From Chiua virens (Eukaryota > Basidiomycota > Agaricomycetes > Boletales > Boletaceae), in contig JAHNUO010000003.1 of assembly GCA_019787685.1 (NCBI GenBank), positions 1,612,001 to 1,676,000 of the forward strand: DNA of 64,000 nt. Direction: 5' to 3'. Each line of letters begins with the position of its first letter. Positions within the stretch are counted from its first letter, which is position 1. A model generated the notes under the pieces. The model was not told where the DNA came from and searched no databases. It worked only from the letters and a program-made list of their open reading frames with translations. Below, piece after piece: positions 35,126 through 46,300 of this stretch. The position numbers and the translations under genes are program-made.

Positions 35126-37648
35126 CCACCGTCTTTCCGCTCCCGCCTCTCCGACTGGCACTATGATGCCGGTGTCTTGACCTACCAGGGTCACATCTAC
35201 GTTCCCCCTAACCGTGAACTCCGGCAACAAATTGTTGCCCGCCACCACGACTCCCACACCGCCGGACACCCCAGCTTCCTGAAAACCCGCCAGCTGGTTG
35301 CCGCCGAATTTTGGTGGCCTGGCCTGGCCTCCTTCGTCCGCTCTCCCTGATCCCCTCGGCATGCACCCGCCCCTTCCAGAATGTATCTGTTGATCTCATC
35401 ACGGATCTCCCCGTCTCCGCGGAGGGTTACGATTCTCTCATGGTCGTGGTCGACCATGGCCTTACGAAGGGGGTAATTCTTTGCCCTACCGTGAAAACCG
35501 CCGACTCCGCAGGTATAGCCTGCCTCTTTTTTCACAAAGTCTACACTCGATTCAGCCTCTACGACAAAATCATCTCCAACCGTGGTCCGCAGTTTGCTTC
35601 TGCATTCGCAAAAGAACTCTCCCGACTTATCGGATACCGCCTCTCCCTCTCCACCGCTTACCATCCGCAGTCCGATGGTGAAACGGAACAAGTCAACCAA
35701 GAAGTCAAGACCTACCTCCGCATGTATTGTCAAAACAATCCAGAGAAATGGGCCGACTTACTCCCTATGGCCGAATTCGCACACAACCACCAACCCCACT
35801 CCGTCACTGGCAAATCGCCATTCTTCCTCATGATGGGCTATGAACCCCGTCCCCTACCCGCTATCATTGCGGAAACCAAACTCCCCGCTGTTGAGGAACG
35901 CCTCAAAACCCTCTCCGCCGCCCGCGACGAGGCCCTCGCCGCTCACGAACTCGCCCAGCAAGCCATGAAAGCTCACTCCTTTAGGAAGTTCAAACCCTTC
36001 TCAAAAGGCGATCAGGTTTGGCTGGAAGCCCGCAATTTGAAACGGGAACTCATCTCCCCGAAACTCGCATCACGCCGCAAAGGACCTTTTACCATCTCGG
36101 AAGTCCTCTCCCCGCTTACCTACCGCCTCCGCCTTCCCAAGACCTGGAAAATCCACCCGGTCTTCCATGCCTCCCTCCTTTCCCCATATTGGGAAACGGA
36201 GACCTACGGACCCAATTTCCCAAAACCTCCACCGGACCTTATAGCCGGTGAGGAGGAATACGAAATCGAGCGGATCCTACGTCACACCCGGAACCCGCGA
36301 AACCGCAAGTTCCTGATCCGCTGGAAGGGTTACTCCACCTCCGACGACTCTTGGGAGCCCGAGACCAATCTAGGGAATGCCAAGGAGATCATCGACGCTT
36401 ATAAGCGACGCCATCCCAAGGATTTCCCCTCAGTCTCCCGCCTTTCTGCCCTTCCACCACCTCGACCACTGCGCTCCCCACTCCGACCACCACCAGTCCG
36501 CATCAGAACTGTGATGGCCTACCGCTCCTGCTCTACCCCCGATTTCGAATCCAACACTACACCGGTACCCGTCTTCACCCCCACCGTCGACATTCCCCAC
36601 ATCACCCTTCCACTCCCTGTTCCTCCGCCGTCGCTCCACTCCTCGGATGCTCCCTCCCTCTCCTCTGAATCCTCCCTCACGGAGTCCACCAGACCCGTTT
36701 CTCCAGCTGATTCTGCGGTCGCTTCCGCAGGATGGGGAACAGCAAGCGTACGCACTCGCCCTTCTCATTCTATTTACCGTGTTCGTCCTCCTCTCGTCGC
36801 GGTAGACCTGCCGTTTCATTCACACACCATCTGGGCCTCCATGCCCACCCCTGACTACTTCACCCGCATGCGCAACCTCATCCTCGACCCAAGCATGGTG
36901 TTCCCCATCGAACACCATCTCGACCTTGACTCCCCTCTTCACACCCTCTATTCGGCGTACCTACAGAACGAACGACTCGCCCTTGTCCGGGCCAACCTCT
37001 ATGGGCCTATGGCCAACACCCACCTCCTATCAGCCATTACCGGCCAGATCCACGACAAAATCCGCGCGTTCCTCGAACACACCCTATTCCAAATGCAAAT
37101 GGGTGAATTCCTCTCCGACCTCCACCGCTACCAGGCGGAACTCTCCCTCCGCCTCGACCAACCACTCGCTTCCTCCACTCCCTCACCATCTACCCCCTCC
37201 GCCTCCTCTCTTCCCTTCTCTCCGGAAGAGATCGATGCCTGCAACCGAGCCGAAGCGGAACACATGTTCCAAACCGGTCAGGTCAACCTCCCTGAGGACC
37301 ATCCTCGCTACCACGAGGCCTGTTACGAGTGCCACAAGCTTGGGCACATCCGCGTCGAATGTCGGGACTACCAATGTCCCATCTGTCTTACCTGGTCCCC
37401 TGGACATATCCAGTCCCGTTGCCCCAGACGACCCCCTCGCATCCGCACTAGGATTCCCCTGGCCAGCCGACTTACCCCGGTGGCAGCCGGAACCACCTGG
37501 AACCATCGTTCCCCACGCCCCATCATTCCCTCGAACTCCTCCTCGTCCAATGGTTCGTCCTCTTCCTCCGCCTGTCGTCGCAACCGCCGCCCTATTCCTC
37601 CGAACCCCCCGCTCCGCCGTCCCTCCGGACATTCCTCCGCCTCCCCGG
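35126..37648 (+). pseudogene. Gypsy pol, part 2: integrase, chromodomain, zinc-knuckle tail
   Basis: Pol resumes (DWHYDAGVLTYQGHIYVPP), with the His pair of the integrase zinc domain (HHDSHTAGHPS). A frame-shifting deletion near 35340 then removes the expected CXXC. From 35350 the core runs NVSVDLITDLP, ISNRGPQFAS (Asn at the second catalytic Asp position) and QSDGETEQVN. GPFTISEVLSPLTYRL and a chromodomain (EYEIERILRHTRNPRNRKFL, IRWKGYSTSDDSWEPE) follow at about 36256-36420. A 400-residue tail ends with CYECHKLGHIRVEC and CPICLTWSPGHIQSRC. Interrupted at 37648 by the hAT element. Confidence 0.9.
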
Positions 37649-40600
37649 TAGTGATGTGCAAGGCTTGGGCTCAAGCCCTGAGCCTGGCCTGACCCGACCC
37701 CTGAAGCCCGAGCCCGACCCGGCCCCCTCTCAAGGCCCCATCGGGCTCTGGGCTCAGGCTTCTATGTTAGTCAGCCCCGGGCCCTGGGCCGAGCCCGGGC
37801 TTGCAACTATACAGTTACAGTAGCCACCGGACCCACGGTCTTCACCATATTTAGGATTTTGTTTGTTCTCATCCGATCCATCCCCATTAGTACACACTCG
37901 GCATGGAAAATGAAGAGTCTCGACCAAAGCGGACTGCGGCACTGTCGGCTAAACTACGCGATCAGCACAACGCAGCCACGCCGGAGCTTCGTTCCCACCA
38001 GCACGCTCACAATGCGACAAGCATTATCTCTCTCCCCCATGATAACTCAATCGACCCAACATACCTGTCAGACAACAGTCCACCTCTACCCAGCCACAAA
38101 CGCAAGACCGTTGCCGATAATCACCGTGACTCCCATATTCAAGATTCGAGCGATGGAGATGAGGTTTCGCCACCAAAAGAAGTGACTCAGAGGCTGCAGA
38201 AACGTACGTTCTACGGTCACAATGATGGTTGTTTGTATCACTAATCAATCTTCATCTACAGGCTCTAAAAAAGCACACCAGAACATCCGCGCTGTAGCTG
38301 ACACTCAAATCACTCAGAATGACGGTGAGTACTCTTCAGTTCGTGTTGTCTACTAACTCGTTGACCCAAAGCAGTCCCGACATCCACGATACCCCAAGAT
38401 GTAGCTGACACAGATGGCCTCCTTGAGGATGTCAACGTCCTGGGCATCAGCGAAGGACCAGCACGGGAAAGTCGCACGCGCGACATTGATGAATTTTTCT
38501 CATCCGTTTACATTGAAAATGACAAGAAGATGCGCAGGTGCAAGAAGTGCTCGTGTGTCACTGAATATGGGTGATGCATTGACATTAATCAACTTATAGG
38601 ACGTGTTCACATGTAGTAGCGTTGGTCTCCGACGCATCTACATTACAGCGTCATTTGGAACGACATCACCGTGCTGAGTACCTGCGATGGGCAGAGGCCA
38701 ATGGATTCACGTCCATGCTTCCCAAAGATTGTAAAGAACGGAGAGAACAGGGCTCAGGTACTCAGAAGCAATGTCGGCTTGACTCTCACCTTCAACCTGT
38801 GATCGCCAAAGACCCGATTCCACTGTACAGTGATGAACGGTTTCATGAGGCCACAATCCAATGGCTGATTAATACGGACCAGCCAATATGTACGCTCGAA
38901 CATCCCTCGTTCCATAATATGATCAACGTTGCATCGCGCGCCACAAAGGGTGTGAAAATTCCCAATCGAAAGGCCACGCAGGGAGGAATTATTCATATGT
39001 TCAAGGCTCAAATGCGCAGTTTACGAGTTCGGCTACTTGTGCATACTATGAAAATACTCACTATGATGTGTACTGACGAAACCTTATTAGAGCGACTTGG
39101 TGAAAGGTTGGATCAACCTGACATGTGACGCTTGGCAAGCGTCAAACGTTGATGCTTATTTTGCTGTCACTGGATCCTGGATTGAGGAGTCAGTGCTAGG
39201 GATCTGGGATGTGCATATGACACTTCTCGGATTTGTTCAACTGAACAGTGCACACAATGGTCTTCGTCTTGGCCAGGCCCTCTACAAGGTTGTTGCACGA
39301 CTGGGCATACAGCATAAGGTGCGTGCTCACTTTCACAAAGAGTGCAAAACTAAGCCGGTGATGGGTAGATTGGTCACGTTACATGTGATAATGCCACGAA
39401 CATGGACACGATGATGGTAGAGTTTGCAAGGCAAATAGAACGTGCGACCAGCAAACCCTTCAATGGCAAGCGACGTCGTGTTCGGTATGCTGTCTGTTGC
39501 GTCAACATTGGTTTTCACACTAATACAGTCACGTTTTCTAGGTGCTTGGCTCATGTTGTAAACTTAGCCACCCAAGCCTTGCTCACTGCACATAGCAAAT
39601 CGAAGGCTTACGACCCCAAAAACCCAGACCATGATCTCATTGCCGCACAAGAGGGACAAAGAGACGAAGTTGGCGTAATTCGTACAATTGCTGTCAAAGA
39701 GCGGTCGTCTGCCAAACGCAAGCAGCTTTTTCGCTCCATCCAAATGCGAGATCTGCCCAACCACCCACCTCGCAAACCACCTCTTCAGCTGTTACTGGAC
39801 ATGCCAGTCCGCTGGTCATCGACATTTTTTATGCTCGAACGCGCCGAGTCCCTTAAAGGTGATGTTGACATGTTTGTCCACGAGCTTGCAGCTGCAGAAC
39901 GGGACTCACGAGAGCGGCGCCAAAAACTAATGGACTTGCAATTGACTGATGATGAATGGATGCGGGTCCACACCCTCCTTGCCCTCTTGTGCAAAGCCGA
40001 AGAAGCTCAACAGGCTTTCTCATCTGACCGTGGCCCGGCGATCCATCTAGCACTCCCAGCACTTGAGGCTTTACATAAAGCCTGGCATTCACGAACTCTC
40101 AAGGCTGACTACATCGATTTCTGGACGGGACTCCAAGCGGGTGTGGGAAAACTCATGGAATACTATGAAAGAAGTGCAGACTCGGACGTCTATATTATGG
40201 GAATGTGTACGTGATCAATCCTACCGTTGGATTTCACATCATTGCTAACACGCCGTTACACATGTTGTCAAGTAGTATTGGACCCAGTTCAAAAAGCAAA
40301 TCATATACGGCGTTATTGGGGAAATGAGTTGCACGAGAAGGCTCTCAAGCATGCCGAGATGTTGGTATGTGTTCAACTTTCTGGTCGAAATTGAAATCCC
40401 ACACTGACGGAGTATTCATTGGCGTCTAGTACAAGGAGCGCTACCTTGAGTTGAAAGGCAATACTCAGGTGGTTGAAAAACCAAAATCAGCCGTGAAAAC
40501 CTTATCAGCATATGGCAAACTGGGAAGGCTTCTACACGTACTCTCAGACGATGAAGACGACAGCAACAGTGATGATGTACAACGTAACACAGCCACATCA

Positions 40601-41281
40601 GCAGGACCTAGCATCGTGCAGCAACTGTGGCTCGAAGACTTTCATGGATACCTTCAGTCGAAGGACCATCTCCCTACAAACACGTCTATCATTCAGTGGT
40701 GGGGCTTGAATGCTGACAGGTATCCCGTCTGGGCCTCACTTGCCCGGGATTATCTTTCCGTCATGGCAACCTCGGTTTCAAGTGAGCGTGCATTTTCATC
40801 CGCTGGAATTACAATCAGCAAACGCCGTAATCGCCTCAAGTCTGATATTGTTGAAGCACTGCAATGCCTCAAATGCTTGATCTGTCACGACTTACTCTTT
40901 CGTAATGACCCTTCAGTTGTGGCTGACTCTGAGTCACCAGACTCAGACGTTGATGGTAAAAGTGAGGCAGTCCCAGAGAATGCCAGTGATGAGAGTGGAT
41001 GGGATATTATGGTACTGGACTTCGATTCAGACTTACCAGGAGCAGATGAGGGCAACTATGGAGAAATACTCTGTATTGACTAATTAGTAAACTTGTTACA
41101 ATTTGACTACGTCTTGGTGCTCTCAATATGGTAGGCAGGCCTGGGCTCAGGCCCAAGCCCGACCCAGGCCCGACCTGGGCCCTCAACAAAGGCTTGGGCT
41201 TATAATTTAGATGGGCCCAAGCCCTCGAAAGCCTGACCCGACCCTGGGCTTTGAGCCTGACCCAGGCCCTGCACATCACTA
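37649..41281 (+). mobile_element. hAT transposon, apparently intact
   Basis: 3,633 bp flanked by perfect 8-bp duplications CTCCCCGG (37641-37648, 41282-41289). TIRs begin TAGTGATGTGCA; 19 of the first 21 bases match. Both subterminal regions (37660-37810 and 41135-41275) are packed with GGGCT/AGCCC and CCCGAC motifs in both orientations, the sort of sites bound by hAT transposases. One transposase gene fills the interior. It inserted in the C-terminal tail of the Gypsy ORF. Confidence 0.92.
37903..41083 (+). CDS. hAT transposase with BED-like zinc finger
   Basis: Starts MENEESRPKRTAALSAKL, a disordered basic region. A BED-type finger follows at about 38530-38660 (CKKC...CSH, TLQRHLERHH). The catalytic fold starts around NLTCDAWQASNVDAYFAVTG (39113 on) and VTCDNATNMDTMM (39374 on), and RCLAHVVNLATQALL carries the typical CxxH. 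Then come LLLDMPVRWSSTFFMLERAE and, near the end, the hATC dimerisation block WWGLNADRYPVWASLARDYL and SVSSERAFSSAGITISKRRN. About seven introns of 45-65 nt join these blocks in frame, and I see no disabling stop. Stop at 41081-41083. Probably nuclear and possibly functional. Confidence 0.88.
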
Positions 41282-41384
41282 CTCCCCGGACCGCTGCTCT
41301 GCGTCGCCGTGCGACGACCCCATTGATGACAAAGGTTATGCCAATATTATGGGCAGCCCTATTAGGGATTCGTTCGATTTCTGA
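41282..41384 (+). pseudogene. Gypsy ORF, last fragment after the hAT insertion
   Basis: After removing the hAT and one TSD copy the tail frame continues to a TGA at 41382-41384. A purine-rich CCGGGGGGTAA (polypurine tract candidate) then precedes the 3' LTR at 41427. Confidence 0.75.
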
Positions 41385-41426
41385 AGATGATCTTCGCATG
41401 GTGCTTTGATCTTAGCCGGGGGGTAA

Positions 41427-42185
41427 TGTTACAATTCATCTTTTTCTTTGCTTTTCTTGCTACTTTCACCACGCTCGATACCATAGGTATCTCCTACATT
41501 CAATCCGCAAGGCTTACCCTTGCCCCGGATTACTCAGCAAAGGCTTAACCCTTTGCCCCACCTTTCTCCGTTCTTCTTCCGCCTATTCCAATCACGCGAC
41601 TCCGGCTCAACCCATTGTTCCGTCATCGCTTATCTCCCTTCGTTTCCTGATCCGGTAGGGATCGCTTTCACTTCCGCTGTCATTTGAACAGCTTCCATGA
41701 TTTACCATTTACACTTTCGCTCATCCGGTGCATCCGCCCTGTATGACTCCTTTTGGCCCTTTACCTATTCCGCTCTTCCTGGCCACCCTTTTGGACCACT
41801 GGTCCGTGCACTGTTTTCGTAGTATAAAGACCGTGCAGTGATACTCCTGTACTCTAGTCTTGATCTACGCAATCTAGCTAGTATTACTGCTCCTCTTCGG
41901 GCTTAACCTAAGCCATCCCTCATCGCTGCGACCAACGTCCAGCATCTTGGTCCACCCCGATCACAAGGGGCAGTCTCGGTCCTTCGGGTATAGATTCCCA
42001 ACAGGACGCTCTTAGGCAACGCCCTAAGTTCTAACTCGTCTCACTGGTAGCAACTAGCTGACCAGTACTCCTCCCTGAACTCTACAGCACGCCACGCATC
42101 AAGTGGTGGTTGTTTGAGTTATCGCAGCCACTTGTTGCTAGCGCTTTTGCGTCTACGATAGGCCCTACCCGGGACTACCGTAACA
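41427..42185 (+). repeat. 3' LTR of the Gypsy element
   Basis: 759 bp, TGTTACAATTC to CCGTAACA, uninterrupted, with TATAAA at 41823-41828. It pairs with the 5' LTR at 23042-24539. Confidence 0.95.
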
Positions 42186-42622
42186 AACACACTCCCAACT
42201 TTCTTGCTATGTTATCTCATCCTGGTGTGCCGCCTCACCAACTCTCTCTCAAACCAAACATGGTGTACTCGATTATGTGCAATCTTTCCATTGACAAGGG
42301 CTTAGTTCACAATGTGTGGGTACAGATATGAACAGTCCACCGACACTTCATCGAAGTACAACTCCTTGATTCACCCATCATGCACTGCATTCCGCGAATC
42401 ACCTTCAATTTCACTCCCCCTTCTTCAGATTGGACTGTCACCCGTCGCCAGTTCCCCTTGCGACCAGCTTATGCAACTACATTCAACGGATGCCAGGGTT
42501 TGACTCTCGACAGAGCCGTACTCAATCTCCGTGTCGAACCATTTGCTCGTGGGCAACTGTACACTGCTCTGTCGACTTGCTATTTGCACCCTCGAATGAA
42601 ACTAGATCTACAAATAACATAG
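42186..42622 (+). pseudogene. PIF1/Helitron-type helicase, fragment right of the Gypsy insertion
   Basis: Continues the helicase: TPNFLAMLSHPGVPPHQLSL, IDKGLVHNVWVQI, then after a stop and frame change PRITFNFTPPSSDWTVTRRQ, FPLRPAYATTFNGCQGLTLD and FARGQLYTALST. The YA-TTFNGCQGLT and GQLYTALS blocks are the late SF1B helicase motifs typical of transposon PIF1-like proteins. It ends at 42622, about 130 bp inside the right TIR. The premature stop near 42330 and the missing motor half mark it as dead. Confidence 0.8.
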
Positions 42623-42752
42623 TGTATCATCGCCTCCTTCTATAATCTGCATGTATATATATAATATAATTGAAGCCTGTACAATCACAATGATGCCACC
42701 ATCCGAAGGCTATCCTTGTTACATGTATGTAAAGCCAAGGCCTATTGCAACT

Positions 42753-42885
42753 GCGGCGGTGTGGTGGTCAGCATGGTGGGTCGAATTTTTGGTGTGGGCT
42801 AGATTTTTTGGTGGGCAATATTTTTTTCCCGCGGCGGTCCGTTTTTTTTTTCGCGATTTATTAAATGTGCAGATTTTCCACCATA
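42753..42885 (-). repeat. Right terminal inverted repeat
   Basis: About 133 bp, inverse of 21086-21216. Next base outside begins TGGAAC, matching the left flank. Confidence 0.85.
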
Positions 42886-42891
42886 TGGAAC

Positions 42892-43315
42892 AACCGTGAG
42901 GAAGGGTGACTGAATATATTGTACTTCTGGTTGCGAGCAATGTTAGGAGAAAAACGAGTCCAAAATTTATCTGTCGAAGACAACAGAACAGTGCGGCCAT
43001 CAGTGAATCGAATGAACGGAGAAGCCAACTACCCACCTGGCCCAGGATGATTCGGGATTCGTCTTGTCCGTCCTTAAAATATGCTATACTTTCTTTTCGA
43101 CAATGATCGTATATAGGTAATGTTAATCGTGGGGAGGGTAAAAATCAAAACACCGTCGTTCGAAGAAACCGATCGATTAACTTGAGCTACGTGATATTAC
43201 TCTGCGTTTATCCAAGATAAAAAGGGAGTGAAAGCCTGAGAGAATAAGTTGACTATCGACACTATGTGGTGAAACATGCCATACTGTATATCTGCTTAGA
43301 TACAGAAAACGAATG
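42892..43315. other. Intergenic between the transposon block and the CLC gene
   Basis: About 420 bp of AT-rich sequence with no recognisable gene. The right part should be the CLC 3' UTR. Confidence 0.5.
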
Positions 43316-46300
43316 TCATGATTTCCCCTCAAGTCCGCTTAAAAACGCGAGCCATGTTTTCTTCTCAATGACGCCTTCGTCTAGGAACACAATATTCGTC
43401 AACCTGCACCGCACGACAATGTACGACTTACAATTCCCGTCGGTGTCCGTGACGATGACGTATCGAGCACCTAAATTGACGAAAAACCGGTGGAGAAGCT
43501 CCAGGGGCGCATGGGATTGGATGGTGAGGGGAGCCTAGGAACGATTATTTTCTGAGAGAAATGCGAAATATTGCGACAAACCTCGTCCATATACACACTA
43601 AAATCGAATGAGTCGCCAACTTCGGTACCATCATCAATCCATGAGGATGTGAGATCACGTTCCCTGCTGAGTTCTCTCGATTGGAAATTAACTTCTTCAT
43701 CAGCATCCTCCGTGACGATCGCTGCCAAACTTCTTAGATGACAGGCCAACGAATGTGGTGACTACTGACCAAGTGCATGTTCGAGCTCACTTGCACCAAC
43801 GTACCCCACCATTCGCTGTTTACCGCTGGCTTCGCTGCGCCGTAGAATGGGGAAACCGCTGTCGTCATGGCCAGAATCAAGAAGCGCTTGCAACTGATTT
43901 CGAAGGCTAATCAAAGTATTGCGTGCATCAACTCGAATGACGCTAACGCCACGATCTGTCTGTGTACTCTTTGGACAGAGCGTCTGGACTCGAGAGGAAG
44001 GACTTACAACATCTTTAATCGAAAAGTTGGACCACAAGTACTCGTGCTTGGCATCTAAATACGGGAGCTGCGACAATCTAGAAGACAGAATCCTAAGCAC
44101 GAATGCAATCACAACGCTGGGCAGCTCACTCAATGACTAGGTCATATATTCCTTTGGGTTCTAGTGCATCGGCGACTGTCTTTGCCACAAGAACAGACAG
44201 CATGACCGGGACAGCGTATGTAAGGGTGTCCGTCAATTCAAACATGATCACTGCAAGTGAAACCGTGGTACGCTTTGGAGTGTGAGTAATATCAGTCTAC
44301 GCCAAATCAAAGCTGGATATACAAAAAGACACGAACCGTTACACCAGATAATGCAGCAGCTGCACCAACCATAGCGTACAGTCCAGGTATAATGCAATCA
44401 CCATCTCCGTTGCAGACAGAAAAGACCGCACTATTCGGATAGCGCCATTGTAGATGTCGAACGACCATGCCAAGGATACGCCCAGCACACGCACCGACAC
44501 CAAGTGTCGGAATAAAGATGCCAGCGGGAAGCTTGATGCCGAAGGTAACGATTGTTAGCACACCTTTGATGAGCATGACAGCTAAAATAGGTTTGGATAA
44601 GTGGCGAAACTTGTTGCCAATCTCTTGGATTACGAGCGCACAGCCTCGATTGATCACTCGCACCACCTGTATGGCACTCAGAGAACAGGATGTAGACGAG
44701 TTCTGTCCCTCCCATGCGAGTATAAGGGTTCAGAAAACAAAATATGGCAGTGACAAGGGTAACCTAGCATCATCAATGACTTCAAAAATGGTTAATTTGA
44801 CCGACTTACGAGAATAACTTCCAGGATAGGATGTTTTCCTAACCAAGTCTTGCTGCGAATATCGCGGCTCCAGCGGTAGTTGAGCTTAGAGAAATATGCG
44901 CCGTATATCCCCTTAAAGGGAGTTTATTTATCAGAGTTTGATGAGATGTAAAGGGGGACATACTCCAAAAACCCCAAGAAGCACGAAAAAGATGAGTTCG
45001 AATGCATGCCAATCCTAGAGAGGCCTGAGTAACATGGTCGAAATAGATATTAGAGCGTTTACCCTATCATAGGTAACTTGGAAGAGCACCAATTTGCCGG
45101 TTCCGAAGGGATCGAGGAACTTCAATGTTATGGCTGCAATCATTGCGCAAAAAAAGCTTATGAAGAGCAGGTGATAAGTAATTACCTATCGAAGATCAAG
45201 GAGCCATACCTTCGCCACATCACCTAAGTGCGGCGACCAGTCAGCTTTCGGTAACCACCAGTTGAGATCAACTCTTGCCTTTGGAGGAAAGTAATATGAG
45301 ACTTCCTCCAAGCTGAACAAAGTGCCTCCAATAGGCGCGCCAAAAGCGACTGCAACTCCGGCGGCGCAAGCTGCGCTGAGAATTTCACGGCGCTTCGCTG
45401 ATCAGATTATTCTGTCAACGTGGCCCATGTGCGTGAAAATGAGACAGACCTTCATTGTTTTCATACTTTCGATGAAAGCGACTGACAATATTGCCGATAC
45501 AGCTCGCAATGTGAACAAAAGGTCCTTCCTTCCCTGATAGGAAGTCAATCGAAAAAAACACCCAGCAAAATAAAGATGCCGCACGAACCAAGCGATAGGC
45601 CGGAGCCAACCGAGAGTGCCAAACCAAATGATTTTGTGAACAAAGTGCGCACACCAAGGTATCCGTGGATTACAAAGCCTAGTGCGTGGTGTTTTAATAA
45701 TCGATCCACGATTGAGTGACACAAGCAGCACCTGACAGAATTGTTTTGATTTCGGGTATCCCGCTTCCTGCAGCCTTCCAAGACTGAGATTATCTAGCAT
45801 ACCAAAGGTCTCTGGACATACATAATACATTGTCCTGCGCTTGATCGATGAGATCGGATGCTTATCATCTGCTTTATCGGAGCGTAGAGACCAGACACTG
45901 GAATCCTTGCGGGTGTTGAACGAGGTCGAAGCGGTAAGATGTATGGTAAGCAGAGACGACGCTGTCGCCCACAGAACCTAACGACGGCTATCAATATTCG
46001 AAAGACACGAAGCTTTGAGAAAATGCAATACCGCAACAAGGGTATAGCTGATATAGTCCACGTAATTGTTCTCGGTAGCTCCATGATCTACCCACGGCAT
46101 GAAAGTAGCGGACCAATCCACCCAATTGGCACACATGGTAACATTTGACACACGCGAATCGAGGGAATTGGGGCAGCAAAACCGCTTGGCTTTCCACCAC
46201 CCAGTCGCGCAGTACCCATCCTTGGCATCGAAGAACCATTGTTCTGATCGTACGACGAGGAAAGCAACAACGGCGGTTAAAAAGCCAACGATCGTCACAA

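Larger units (their letters stand above)
23042..42185 (+). mobile_element. Gypsy (Ty3-type) chromovirus, self-primed Tf1-like, with six nested insertions
   Basis: Two 759-bp LTRs (5' LTR size counted without its own insertion) bound the element, which is flanked by AACAC at 23037-23041 and 42186-42190. Gag, protease, RT, RNase H, integrase and chromodomain follow in Gypsy order, apparently as one long frame. Removing later insertions leaves about 7.8 kb, a normal length. The PBS at 24542-24554 matches the predicted RNA start. The element is dead: gag and pol are interrupted five times, the integrase zinc finger has a deletion, and two catalytic aspartates read as asparagine. It landed in the helicase fragment of the surrounding TIR element. 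Confidence 0.93.
21086..42885. mobile_element. TIR-bounded DNA element of unidentified superfamily, split by a nested Gypsy
   Basis: The two ends are near-identical inverted copies of about 130 bp beginning TATGGTGGAAAATCTGCA. Both sides are flanked by TGGAAC (21080-21085 and 42886-42891), which looks like a 6-bp target duplication. Because the ends begin TA, an 8-bp reading (TATGGAAC) is also possible. Removing the 19,144-bp Gypsy and its 5-bp TSD leaves about 2,651 bp. That core has no transposase I can recognise; it holds an OB-fold-like ORF remnant and C-terminal pieces of a PIF1/Helitron-type helicase. Long TIRs are not expected for Helitrons, so this may be a non-autonomous TIR element that captured helicase sequence, or an unfamiliar element type. 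Confidence 0.7.

Noticed and set aside
37690..37850. GC-rich repeat resembling a CRISPR or minisatellite
   Set aside because: GGGCT/AGCCC motifs are irregularly spaced in both orientations and mirrored at the other end, as in hAT subterminal regions.
21086..42885. Polinton/Maverick because of size near 20 kb, TIRs and 6-bp duplication
   Set aside because: The length comes from the nested Gypsy. The core is 2.65 kb with no polymerase B, capsid or retroviral-type integrase of its own.
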